NCBI GenBank assembly: GCA_902619855.1
Contig: CACNGE010000002.1
Coordinates: forward strand, 1-64,000
Direction: 5' to 3'
Origin: an uncultured Bacteroidota bacterium
GTDB lineage: Bacteria > Bacteroidota > Bacteroidia > Flavobacteriales > Flavobacteriaceae
DNA length: 64,000 nucleotides
The notes under the pieces are model-generated. The model saw only the letters and a program-made list of their open reading frames with translations, was not told where the DNA came from and ran no database searches. Positions within the stretch are counted from its first letter, which is position 1. Every line of letters begins with the position of its first letter. Both the position numbers and the translations under genes were made by a program. Positions 1-9,170 of the stretch are shown here, one piece after another.

Positions 1-919
1 CAAAGTTTCGAATGATTTCTTTGAGGCGTTGTGATTCAGTAATCCGCAGATAAGGATCATCATTGATATAAGGGGTATTCAATAAATCACGATCATTCAT
101 CACATTATCAATTCGGTACAAATATGTATGAAACTTTCGCGAGAGAAGTAGTTGATCGAAAGTAATTCGCTTTGAATTGTTTTTGTCACTAAAGACATAG
201 TGCTTGTGTAACACCTCACGTATGTCTTTATACCAAAGCCAAAAAAGGGCAACAGGTTTAAGCGCGTTCCCATCAGACTCGGCAGAAATTTGAGCAGCAC
301 CAAGGTCAAAAGCGGTATACCCAACAGGTTGAATACCAATCAATCGATAGCGAAGCTCTCCATACTTTTTGTCGAAATACCACACTCCTTTAAGGTTATA
401 CCCAACAATATTTTCGGATGGTAAGTATTCAACATCGTTTTCATCCACAACGCCGTCGAGGTTGTAGTCTGTTTGGTCATCTGGGAATTTTGTGTTTACC
501 AAGTAAAATTGATCGCCGATAACATCGGCAGGTTTTGGCTCTCTTAAGTTATAAGTGAATTTAACATTGAAGTTTCTAAAGTTAGGATCGTAAATCGTAA
601 TCGAATCACTTTCATACAAATGCTCTCTAAGAATCCGCCAAAGAGATTTGCGGTCTTCAGAGAACTGCGAATCCTGTGTTGGGAAAAACAGTGGGTAATT
701 AAACTGCTCAAATCCATCAATATATTCGTACACAACTTTGCTCCAAAGTATGTCTTTATCATCGACATAAGGATAAACTAATGGTTCATTATAGTCCAGT
801 TCTTGTTGCTTTTCAGTCTTTTTACCTACTTCATCAGGAGATGAAGCATTCAACAAGTTAAACTGCCCATAGGACGCAGTAACAAGTAAGCAAACAAGAA
901 TGTAAATGAACTTATGCAT
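1..919 (-). CDS. gldN: Gliding motility / type IX secretion protein GldN (3' end outside the window)
   Basis: Reverse-strand reading from 919 gives MHKFIYILVCLLVTASYGQFNLLNASSPDEVGKKTEKQQELDYNEPLVYPYVDDKDILWSKVVYEYIDGFEQFNYPLFFPTQ..., GldN-like, directly downstream of gldM. The frame is open to the window edge, so it is missing from the ORF track. Confidence 0.9.
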   Translation of the reverse strand, partial: MHKFIYILVCLLVTASYGQFNLLNASSPDEVGKKTEKQQELDYNEPLVYPYVDDKDILWSKVVYEYIDGFEQFNYPLFFPTQDSQFSEDRKSLWRILREHLYESDSITIYDPNFRNFNVKFTYNLREPKPADVIGDQFYLVNTKFPDDQTDYNLDGVVDENDVEYLPSENIVGYNLKGVWYFDKKYGELRYRLIGIQPVGYTAFDLGAAQISAESDGNALKPVALFWLWYKDIREVLHKHYVFSDKNNSKRITFDQLLLSRKFHTYLYRIDNVMNDRDLLNTPYINDDPYLRITESQRLKEIIRNF

Positions 920-923
920 GGTG

Positions 924-2618
924 TTATCTGAGTTTAATGTTGAAATCTTTAACCTTTACATTTTCTACATAGCGCCTCTTCCCTCCAGAATTAAAGTAAG
1001 CTCGAGAAATCACATTGTCAAAGAAAGCTCGTGCTCCCTTTGGCTGAGCTTCGATGACTGCAAACAATTCGTTTAGTTTATCGCCTTTGATTTCTCTCGG
1101 AGCTGAATTTCCAATTTGAAATGTAAAGCTAACAACTTCAATCGTAAGTTCATAATCAAAATCATCAGGGATTTTGGCAGTCAATCTCCCTCTTTGCAGT
1201 CCTCTTTTACTAATTCCTGTAGAACTTGTAAAGAAATTGTTACTGTAGAGCAAAGAACTTTCCATTTCAGGTAAGTCTTTTACTCTAAATGTTTTTTCCT
1301 TTTTAACTCTTGCATTCGATCGATCTCCAACAGTAACTTTTACACTTTTCACATTGCTTTTGGGAATGATCTCAAAAGTACTACTAGACCCACGAATAAT
1401 GTCTGCAGAGCCAGATCGTAGTATCATATTACTCTGTTGAATCTCAGGATCAATAACACGAATTTCGTTTGGTAATCCTCTATACAACACATTCATTCGT
1501 GGAATCTCGATGAAAAAGTCAGTTCGATTATTCACCACTAAGGTTTGTTCAACAGGTATTGGCTCAAGATTTCCATCAGCGTCAGAGAAAAATAAATCCC
1601 CTGTGATTTTCTTTTCCCCACCAGAACTGAAAAGTAGGTTAAGGTTGATAGCACCATCTTCGATAGTAAAGTCTCTGCCCTGTCGCAATTGGCGATTATC
1701 GATTTTAATCGAAACAGAATCGGGCTGGAAGTCACTTGCAATTCGGCCAATTAGTATCTTGGCATCATTGATGCGCTCTCCAACGAAATAAGTTGATTTT
1801 GCGTTCAATAGCGACTTCGAGGTGTTGATGTTTACAGCACTACCATCACTTAAAATTTTCGTGTTAAACGCATCCACCATTTGAAGTTCTAATTCACGAA
1901 CATCAGATTGTAGCTTTGTGAGTTTTGAGAGAGAAGCGATTTTAGGAAAGCCCTTGTAGTTGTAATCAAGATAAGGTTGGATTGTTCCTTCTGAGTTAAC
2001 AACAGAATCCTGAAAAGTAAAACTTCTTCTCAACAGGTCTTTACTAATTGAAAAATCGTGTGGTGTTCTTTTGACAGTCAATCGACTTTCTTGCAAGGCA
2101 ATAGAATCGATAATCGAACGCATCAAAGAAGAATATGATTTGAATTTGTCGACGAACACTACACCCAAGCTATCGTAGCTGTTACCTTCAAAAAACATAT
2201 CATCAAGATCGATTGACTTGTCCATCGTTTGATAATTTGTAATGCGTAGGGTATCTGATTTGTTCGGGCCGTCTTTGATTACGACATCTTTCTTATATTT
2301 ATTTTTTCCATCTTTATCTAGTAATAGCGTATCTTTTATTCCCTGAATAAATGTATAGTATTCGTTGTTGGCGTCTTCTATGATAGGAGCCCACTCTTTC
2401 GCAAATGCATAGCTTGGGTTCTCTGCATTTTGCTTAAACAAGCCATAAAGCTCTTTACTTTTTTCACTTTTGGATCGTATCGAATTTTCTATATCATCAT
2501 TCAAAATACCTAAAGTGGCGAGTACCTCCTTACTAATATTCAAAGCCAACATGGCGATAAACACGAGATACATCATGTTTATCATTTTTTGCCTAGAATC
2601 TTGTTTTCCTGCTGCCAT
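924..2618 (-). CDS. gldM: Gliding motility / type IX secretion protein GldM
   Basis: 564 aa; MAAGKQDSRQKMINMMYLVFIAMLALNISKEVL N-terminus typical of GldM; in gldKLMN order. Confidence 0.95.
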   Translation of the reverse strand: MAAGKQDSRQKMINMMYLVFIAMLALNISKEVLATLGILNDDIENSIRSKSEKSKELYGLFKQNAENPSYAFAKEWAPIIEDANNEYYTFIQGIKDTLLLDKDGKNKYKKDVVIKDGPNKSDTLRITNYQTMDKSIDLDDMFFEGNSYDSLGVVFVDKFKSYSSLMRSIIDSIALQESRLTVKRTPHDFSISKDLLRRSFTFQDSVVNSEGTIQPYLDYNYKGFPKIASLSKLTKLQSDVRELELQMVDAFNTKILSDGSAVNINTSKSLLNAKSTYFVGERINDAKILIGRIASDFQPDSVSIKIDNRQLRQGRDFTIEDGAINLNLLFSSGGEKKITGDLFFSDADGNLEPIPVEQTLVVNNRTDFFIEIPRMNVLYRGLPNEIRVIDPEIQQSNMILRSGSADIIRGSSSTFEIIPKSNVKSVKVTVGDRSNARVKKEKTFRVKDLPEMESSLLYSNNFFTSSTGISKRGLQRGRLTAKIPDDFDYELTIEVVSFTFQIGNSAPREIKGDKLNELFAVIEAQPKGARAFFDNVISRAYFNSGGKRRYVENVKVKDFNIKLR

Positions 2619-2637
2619 TAGTTGTCGTTGATATTAT

Positions 2638-3240
2638 TTAATTGCCCATTGCTTTAGAAATCGCAGAGTACTTTTCGTTAAGCTGCTTCACAAGAGAGTT
2701 CATTTCTTCTAGTTGCACTACAAGCTTATCACTTGCAGACACGACATCTCTGTGCGCTTCGGGCTGACCATCCAAGCTCTTTTCAATATTATTGTAAACG
2801 TCTTGCACTTGCGAAACAGAAACACTAGCCGAAGCAAGGCGATTGTTTAGCTCATCTACGTTGACTTGAAAATTTTCGGGAATCTTAATTGTTGCAGCTG
2901 CGATTGTAGCAGCTTGTAAACTTCCTGTCAAATTTTGTATTTGGTTGGTGGCAGACGCAAAGGCTTCTTTCAGCGCATCTACCTCTTTAGAAACATCAGA
3001 AATTGCAGCCTCTGGACTTACTTCGTCTGAATCGTCCTCGTTTGTTATAGCATAACCTCTAAGACCTGCAATCATAAAAATCACTGCCTCAGTTATGAGC
3101 CCAGCTGTTAGCCATGTGTTCCCACTAAATATGAAATCCTTGTGTGTAATTTTCAAAAGTGCACCAACAATGACGACTGATGCTCCTAGTCCAAAAATTA
3201 ATTCTAAGTATTTTTCCGGTATAAAAAACTTTTTCTTCAT
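2638..3240 (-). CDS. gldL: Gliding motility / type IX secretion inner-membrane protein GldL
   Basis: 200 aa; two N-terminal TM segments (LIFGLGASVVIVGALLKI, AGLITEAVIFMIAGLRGY) and coiled C-terminus; between gldK and gldM. Confidence 0.93.
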   Translation of the reverse strand: MKKKFFIPEKYLELIFGLGASVVIVGALLKITHKDFIFSGNTWLTAGLITEAVIFMIAGLRGYAITNEDDSDEVSPEAAISDVSKEVDALKEAFASATNQIQNLTGSLQAATIAAATIKIPENFQVNVDELNNRLASASVSVSQVQDVYNNIEKSLDGQPEAHRDVVSASDKLVVQLEEMNSLVKQLNEKYSAISKAMGN

Positions 3241-3250
3241 TCCTATTAAA

Positions 3251-4879
3251 TTATCTACTGTTTGACCCTAAATAGTCACGTACTAAACGCAACCCAATAT
3301 AACTCTTTGCACTGTCGGCGTATTCGTAATCTCTACTTCCAACTTTCAAGAAGTAGGCAACATCTTTCCATGAGCCTCCACGCACTACTTTTCTTTCATT
3401 CCCTGGCATATACACATCGGGGTTAAAAGTTGTGTTGAACTCATAACTCTCGTTGTAATAAGGTGATGAGGTCCATTCAGCTACATTTCCAGACATATTG
3501 TACAGTCCAAATTCATTTGGTTCATAGGAATCTACCTCAGCAGTGTAAACGATGTTATCAGCTGAGTAATCGCCTCTTTTGGGTTTAAAGTTTGCAAGAA
3601 AATCCCCACGATTGTCAACCAAATAAGGCCCACCCCAAGGGTAAATTGCAGATTGCTTACCACCACGAGCGGCATATTCCCATTCTCCTTCAGTAGGTAG
3701 TCTAAACTGGCCTACTGTTGTTTTATTTTTTTCTCCTCTTAAATAATCATTCCTGTATTTTGTTCTCCAATTTGCAAATGCTTTTGCCTGCTTCCAGCTG
3801 ATCCCCACTACTGGATAGTCAGCATAAGCGGGATGCCAAAAATATTCGTTAAACATCGGTTCGTTGTAACTGTACTTAAAGTCTTTGATCCAAACTGTCG
3901 TATCAGGATAAATGCGAACAGCGTCGTGAACGAGATAATCAGAACGCTTTATGTTATCTACTAAGTTTGGATTCTTCATATCATTGACCAAACTATCAGT
4001 CTTTAGTTCTGAATAGCGATAAACCAATATTTTAGTGTCAATAGATCGAACACCATTATACCATTCTTCTTCGGGAAGATATACCTCATCTTCCATCACT
4101 TCTGCATAGTGGATGTCTGGATAATCTTCTCTCTCCCAAAAAATATCAGTTTCTTTATCCAAGGGTAAATAGTTGTGATATTCGCTATCAGGCTTATTTC
4201 TATCCCGTAGCCACATAACGATAGGATTTTCGGCTCTGTACCGAAGAAGTAATTGATATCCGTTGAGTCCACTAAACTCTTCGCCGGCGTCGCCATCAGA
4301 TTCTTCAACTCCAACATAGTCGGCTATGGCAGGAAAATATGTGAGTATTTCTCCTTTTTCGGCAGTATAGAAATCTTCTGGACTGCTAAAGTTTTCGTTT
4401 TCATCTGAAAGGTTGTCAGGGTTGGGCATTTTAATTTCACCTACACCATCAGAATTTTCATCGACCAAAGATTCTGCTAGATCATTAAACTCAGACCAGG
4501 TCTGCTCTATGTCTTTAAAATCCTTAGTGTTGTCTTGCGTAACCCCCAAGGCTACATAAACTGCTTTTTCTGCGAGTTTGGTTCTCACGATTGAGTCTTT
4601 CACCCATTCGATAAACTGCATGTATTCTCGATTGGTGATTTCGGTTTCGTCCATGTAGAAGGTTCGGACAGTCATGGTTCGAGTGATATCGTTTTGCGCA
4701 TCAATGATATCCTCGTCGGAAGAACCCATAATAAAAGACCCACCAGGAATTTCAACCATCCCATGTGGGTTTACCTTAATAAACTTTTTCGTCTTAACTC
4801 CAATTAACTCGCCCTGATCGCGTTTTCCACAACTCAGGACTAAAATTAATAAAGCAAGTAATGCGGTTATGCTTCTCAT
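3251..4879 (-). CDS. gldK: Gliding motility lipoprotein GldK (formylglycine-generating/SUMF1-like domain)
   Basis: ORF 3251..4933; the lipoprotein start MRSITALLALLILVLSCGKRD (4879) is more likely than the upstream Met. C-terminal WEYAARGG...NVAEWTSSPY...VVRGGSW motifs. Confidence 0.93.
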   Translation of the reverse strand: MRSITALLALLILVLSCGKRDQGELIGVKTKKFIKVNPHGMVEIPGGSFIMGSSDEDIIDAQNDITRTMTVRTFYMDETEITNREYMQFIEWVKDSIVRTKLAEKAVYVALGVTQDNTKDFKDIEQTWSEFNDLAESLVDENSDGVGEIKMPNPDNLSDENENFSSPEDFYTAEKGEILTYFPAIADYVGVEESDGDAGEEFSGLNGYQLLLRYRAENPIVMWLRDRNKPDSEYHNYLPLDKETDIFWEREDYPDIHYAEVMEDEVYLPEEEWYNGVRSIDTKILVYRYSELKTDSLVNDMKNPNLVDNIKRSDYLVHDAVRIYPDTTVWIKDFKYSYNEPMFNEYFWHPAYADYPVVGISWKQAKAFANWRTKYRNDYLRGEKNKTTVGQFRLPTEGEWEYAARGGKQSAIYPWGGPYLVDNRGDFLANFKPKRGDYSADNIVYTAEVDSYEPNEFGLYNMSGNVAEWTSSPYYNESYEFNTTFNPDVYMPGNERKVVRGGSWKDVAYFLKVGSRDYEYADSAKSYIGLRLVRDYLGSNSR

Positions 4880-4934
4880 TACGTATGCGAAATTAAGATA
4901 TTTATTAACAATACTGTTGACAAAAATATACATT

Positions 4935-6080
4935 TTAAATTATACTTCGACGAATGGCCTTCCACCAGCGCTCAGGAACCACCCCTTTTTCTGCTGTATA
5001 AAAATCATTTTCAGCGCATGAAATTAGCATGATTTCCTGATTAGAGTCCTGTCCTGCTTGTACTTCCAACCACCAGCGTTTACTCACCGAACTTTGATAA
5101 AAAACCAAGTCTTGATTATCACACGAGACTACATACTTTACACAATTTTCCTTTGTTGAAAAAGGATATTCATTCACTCTAAAATGCATGCCCTCTATAA
5201 TATACCACATTGTTTGAGCTGTCAAATTTGCAGCGGCACTGGTGTCTGGAATATTCTGTATCCCTACAAATCGAACCCTATCGCTGATACCAACATAACG
5301 CCCCAATGCACAAAATTGTTGCGCTGTAAATCCATTAACTTGTGTCAAGCCTCCTTGAAGCTCATTGGATTTGACTGATGTCATGTCCATTGAAACGATA
5401 TCAGAGTCACGCATCAGGGGTTCTACAACCCTGAGGTTGGGAGTTAATGCGCCAAGGCGAAAGGACTCAAAATACAAACGCTCAATGAGGTCAATTTCAT
5501 CTTGAGATACCATATAACTCTGATACCCAAGGTTGCAGAAATTCGACATATAATTGGGTCGGTTTGCAATGAGCTTTGACATGTAGGAATCTGGCGAAAT
5601 GAGATTGCCATCGCCACCAAAGTCAAATTTATAATCTATCGATGTTAAATTGTAATAAACCTCCAGTTCGTTATACACACTACATAGGCCAAGGGTATTT
5701 TCCTGGCTGCCACCAAAAGCAATCAGCAGAATGTTGCGCTGATACATTTCTTTGGCGATATCGTGCAGCACCTTCAATGAGTCACTTTCCTTATCTCCTA
5801 TGGGGACATCTCCAAGATCGATTATACTGTTGCTCCAATTTCCAATATATAGGCTGTAGAGGGCTTTACGAATGCCTATTAGGTTTTGTTTGCGCTGATG
5901 GGGCTGCCCTATGGATCTTGTTTCTTGAACCCCTACAATCGCGATTCTACTGTTTTTGAAGCTTGGAATCCCTCCTGTTTCAGAGTGAATTTTAATTTTA
6001 TTACCCAATGTCTGTGGCTCTGAAGTCGTTCGAAGTGACAAAACTTCATCGGCTACAGGGATAAGAAGCTCAATCGCCAT
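4935..6080 (-). CDS. Arginase/formimidoylglutamase-like fold protein, probably catalytically degenerate
   Basis: 381 aa; ureohydrolase-like layout, but GGSQENT, SIDYKFDFG and SMDMTSV stand where GGDH, DAHxD and SxDxD motifs are expected; lies between topA and gldK. Confidence 0.7.
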   Translation of the reverse strand: MAIELLIPVADEVLSLRTTSEPQTLGNKIKIHSETGGIPSFKNSRIAIVGVQETRSIGQPHQRKQNLIGIRKALYSLYIGNWSNSIIDLGDVPIGDKESDSLKVLHDIAKEMYQRNILLIAFGGSQENTLGLCSVYNELEVYYNLTSIDYKFDFGGDGNLISPDSYMSKLIANRPNYMSNFCNLGYQSYMVSQDEIDLIERLYFESFRLGALTPNLRVVEPLMRDSDIVSMDMTSVKSNELQGGLTQVNGFTAQQFCALGRYVGISDRVRFVGIQNIPDTSAAANLTAQTMWYIIEGMHFRVNEYPFSTKENCVKYVVSCDNQDLVFYQSSVSKRWWLEVQAGQDSNQEIMLISCAENDFYTAEKGVVPERWWKAIRRSII

Positions 6081-6083
6081 ATG

Positions 6084-8549
6084 TTATTTTTTTTTCTTTT
6101 TTGCAGGCTTCTTTTTGCTCAACATCTCTGTGGCTTGGTCTAGGGTCATATTTGCTACATCGGTTGTTTTGTTGAGCTCAACCTTCGTTTTTCCTTTGAT
6201 GAGGTTATGCCGCCCCCACCTCGCTTTTTCGATTCGAATGCCTTCATCTTCCCAAACACGAACAACTCGCTCTGCTTCTTTTTTCTTCTTTGCCTCTATG
6301 AGTTCTTCGATATCTTTTTCTGAAAGATCATTAAAGTCATATTTCTTTGACACGTTAATAAACCACCCATTCCACTTGATAAAGGGTCCAAATCGGCCCT
6401 TGCCTTTGGTGACACCCTGACCTTCATAGGTTGCAATTGGTGCATCGTCTTTTCGTTTTTGTTCAATGAAAGAGATGGCTTTTTCCAACGTCACTGTGAG
6501 TGGATCTGTGCCCTTTGGCAGAGAAACAAATACCTTGTTGTGAAACAAATATGGCCCATAACGACCATTGTTGGCTTGCACAGGCAATCCCTCATATTCG
6601 CCAATTGTTGCAGGCAGTTTAAACAAGTCTAAGGCTTCTTCAAAAGTAATCTTAGCTAAACTAAATGTTTCTGGAATTGAAGCAAACAATGGCTTTTCTT
6701 CATCGTCAACAGTACCTACCTGTGCCATTGGGCCAAATTTTCCAAGGCGAACACTCAATTGACGACCAGTTTTTGGATCTACTCCCAAAATTCGCTGCCC
6801 TGTTTCTCGTGTAGCGTTTTTCTTTACATCTTCTACAACTGGATGAAAATTCGAGTAAAATTGCTTCATAATGGACTCCCATTCAGAATTTCCTGTAGCA
6901 ACACGATCAAAATCCTGTTCGATACTTGCAGTAAATCCATAATCAACTATGTCCTTGAAGTTGTTGATCAAAAAGTCATTGACCAAAAAACCAATATCTG
7001 TCGGAACAAGTTTACCTTTTTGGGAGCCTGTTTTTTCAGATTTGTTTTCAGTTGTTAGTTTGTTATCCTTTATTAGCAGTTGTTTGTATGTTCGCTGATC
7101 TCCTTCGTGTGTGCCTTTGGCAACATATTTACGATTGAGAACAGTTGATATGGTAGGTGCATAGGTTGATGGTCTTCCAATGCCAAGCTCTTCCAATTTT
7201 TTGACCAGTGATGCCTCTGAGTATCGATAAGGAGGTCGACTAAAACGTTGTGTAGCAACGATTTGTTTTGCGTGGGCAAGCTCACCCTTTTCCATTGCTG
7301 GCAACAACGACTGATCTTCATCTGCTGGGTCGTCAACACCTTCTAAATATAATTTTAAAAATCCATCAAAAACGACCACTTCTCCTCGTGCAACAAATGC
7401 ATGAGAATGCTTGTCTGTAACGATTTTGGCAACTGTTCTTTCGAGTTTTGCCATACTCATCTGCGAGGCCAAGGTGCGCCTCCAAATCAAATCGTAGAGT
7501 CGCTTTTGATCATATTCTACATTCGCTTCAATTAGATTCAAGTCAGTTGGACGAATGGCTTCATGCGCTTCTTGTGCTCCTTTCTTTTTGGTGACATACT
7601 GATGGGTTTGTACATATTGTTTTCCATAGTTGCTTTCAATCACTGAAGCAGCCTGTTCCAAAGCTTGTTTTGAAAGGTTTACGCTGTCTGTTCGCATATA
7701 GGTAATCAAACCTGCCTCATACAATCGTTGTGCATTTTGCATAGTTCTACTTACAGAAAACCCAAGTTTTCTCGATGCTTCTTGTTGCAAAGTTGAAGTC
7801 GTAAAAGGCGCTGCTGGCGCTTTTGTGGCTGGTTTTTTTTCGATAGAATTGATATGAAACTGAGCCTCAATATTTTGATTTAAAAAATCCAACGATTCTT
7901 GCTCACTCGAAAAAGTTTTAGACAGTTCGGCAGTAAAGGCACAGCCCTCTGCTGTAGTGAAATTTGCCTGAACTTTAAATGTTTCTTTGGGAACAAAATT
8001 TTCGATTTCACGCTCTCGCTCAACAACCAAACGAAGAGTTACCGATTGCACACGCCCGGCAGATAATCCACCCTGTACTTTTCGCCAAAGGATTGGAGAT
8101 AGCTCATATCCCACAAGTCGATCCAACACCCTTCGTGCTTGTTGCGCATCGACTAAGTTTTGATCGATTTGTCGGGGGTGTTCAATAGCGTGTTGTATCG
8201 CAGTTTTTGTGATTTCATTAAAAACAATTCGTTTTGTGTTTTCTTTTTGCAACTCAAGTACATTCGACAAATGCCAAGCAATAGCTTCTCCTTCTCGATC
8301 CTCATCACTCGCAAGCCATACAGTGTTTGACTTTCTAGCAAGGGTTTTTAACTCTGATACAAGTTTTTTCTTATCACTTGACACTGTGTACTTTGGCATA
8401 AAATTACGCTCAACATCAACCCCTAGTTCTTTGTCAGGAAGGTCTGAAATATGACCATAACTGGACACAACTTTGAAGTCAGCGCCAAGGTATTTTTCAA
8501 TTGTTTTTGCTTTGGCTGGAGACTCTACAATAACTAGATTTTTTGCCAT
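6084..8549 (-). CDS. topA: DNA topoisomerase I
   Basis: ORF 6084..8573; likely start MAKNLVIVESPAKAKTIEKYLG at 8549. SYGHISDLP, GRVQSVTLRL, LITYMRTDS, lysine-rich C-terminus. Confidence 0.96.
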   Translation of the reverse strand: MAKNLVIVESPAKAKTIEKYLGADFKVVSSYGHISDLPDKELGVDVERNFMPKYTVSSDKKKLVSELKTLARKSNTVWLASDEDREGEAIAWHLSNVLELQKENTKRIVFNEITKTAIQHAIEHPRQIDQNLVDAQQARRVLDRLVGYELSPILWRKVQGGLSAGRVQSVTLRLVVEREREIENFVPKETFKVQANFTTAEGCAFTAELSKTFSSEQESLDFLNQNIEAQFHINSIEKKPATKAPAAPFTTSTLQQEASRKLGFSVSRTMQNAQRLYEAGLITYMRTDSVNLSKQALEQAASVIESNYGKQYVQTHQYVTKKKGAQEAHEAIRPTDLNLIEANVEYDQKRLYDLIWRRTLASQMSMAKLERTVAKIVTDKHSHAFVARGEVVVFDGFLKLYLEGVDDPADEDQSLLPAMEKGELAHAKQIVATQRFSRPPYRYSEASLVKKLEELGIGRPSTYAPTISTVLNRKYVAKGTHEGDQRTYKQLLIKDNKLTTENKSEKTGSQKGKLVPTDIGFLVNDFLINNFKDIVDYGFTASIEQDFDRVATGNSEWESIMKQFYSNFHPVVEDVKKNATRETGQRILGVDPKTGRQLSVRLGKFGPMAQVGTVDDEEKPLFASIPETFSLAKITFEEALDLFKLPATIGEYEGLPVQANNGRYGPYLFHNKVFVSLPKGTDPLTVTLEKAISFIEQKRKDDAPIATYEGQGVTKGKGRFGPFIKWNGWFINVSKKYDFNDLSEKDIEELIEAKKKKEAERVVRVWEDEGIRIEKARWGRHNLIKGKTKVELNKTTDVANMTLDQATEMLSKKKPAKKKKK

Positions 8550-8570
8550 AAATCGGAGTGAAAACGGGAA

Positions 8571-8602
8571 CAAAAGTAGTAGAATTATTTTTGAACATGC
8601 AA
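8571..8602 (-). promoter_or_regulatory. Candidate Bacteroidota-type promoter for the topA-gldKLMN cluster
   Basis: On the minus strand TTG (8600-8602) - 21 nt - TACTTTTG (8571-8578), matching TTG...TAnnTTTG; 22 nt from the -7 box to ATG 8549. Confidence 0.45.
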
Positions 8603-8678
8603 AATTTTTATCTTAAAAAGATCAATTTTTAGTAAAATTTTACCATGATTCATTAATTAAAATAGTATAATTTTTCCA

Positions 8679-9080
8679 GTGATTGCAAGACTTTTTCCGA
8701 TTTACAACGACCTACTGAACTATGAAAAATCAGCTTTGTATATCGATATGAATTTCAGGGTTTTCCATTGCAATCATTGTTATTCCACAAGGTCTTGCCT
8801 ATGCAATGATTGCAGGACTTTCCCCTATCTACGGGCTCTTCGCTGCATTCATTCCCCAGTTTATTCATGTCTTGATAGGTACGTCATGGCACCCAGCTGT
8901 TGGACCAGTTGCCCTTGATTCCCTTGTTGTTACCATTGCTCTTGGTGCTCTTTCCATCACCAAAGTAGACGATATCATAACTGCTGTAATTTTTTTAGCA
9001 GCAATGGTTTGAGTTTTACAAATTCTGGTGGGATTATTTCGTATGGGAGTGTTGGCAAACTCAAAAAACATCTGCCTCAT
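8679..9080 (+). pseudogene. Decayed N-terminal fragment of a SulP-family anion permease
   Basis: Frame A: MIARLFPIYNDLLNYEKSALYIDM. After a +1 shift: ISGFSIAIIVIPQGLAYAMIAGLSPIYGLFAAFIPQFIHVLIGTSWHPAVGPVALDSLVV. In-frame TGA at 9010-9012, then VLQILVGLFRMGVLAN, then homology stops. Confidence 0.8.
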
Positions 9081-9127
9081 TAGAAAGTGGACGAACCCTT
9101 TTTAAAAAATCACTGACAAAATGTCGG

Positions 9128-9143
9128 TATTTTTGTATTTTTG
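9128..9143 (+). promoter_or_regulatory. Tandem candidate -7 boxes upstream of miaB
   Basis: Two consecutive TATTTTTG copies (9128-9135, 9136-9143) matching TAnnTTTG; no clear -33 TTG. Confidence 0.3.
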
Positions 9144-9170
9144 CTTGTATTTATTTAAAAAAATACTCCA

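Noticed and set aside
544-768. ORFs 100..339 and 544..768 (minus strand) as separate genes
   Set aside because: The correct frame encodes GldN running to the window edge; these are alternate-frame readings.
8806-9012. ORF 8806..9012 as an intact small membrane protein
   Set aside because: It is the middle of a SulP N-terminus; the upstream part lies in another frame and homology continues past the stop codon.
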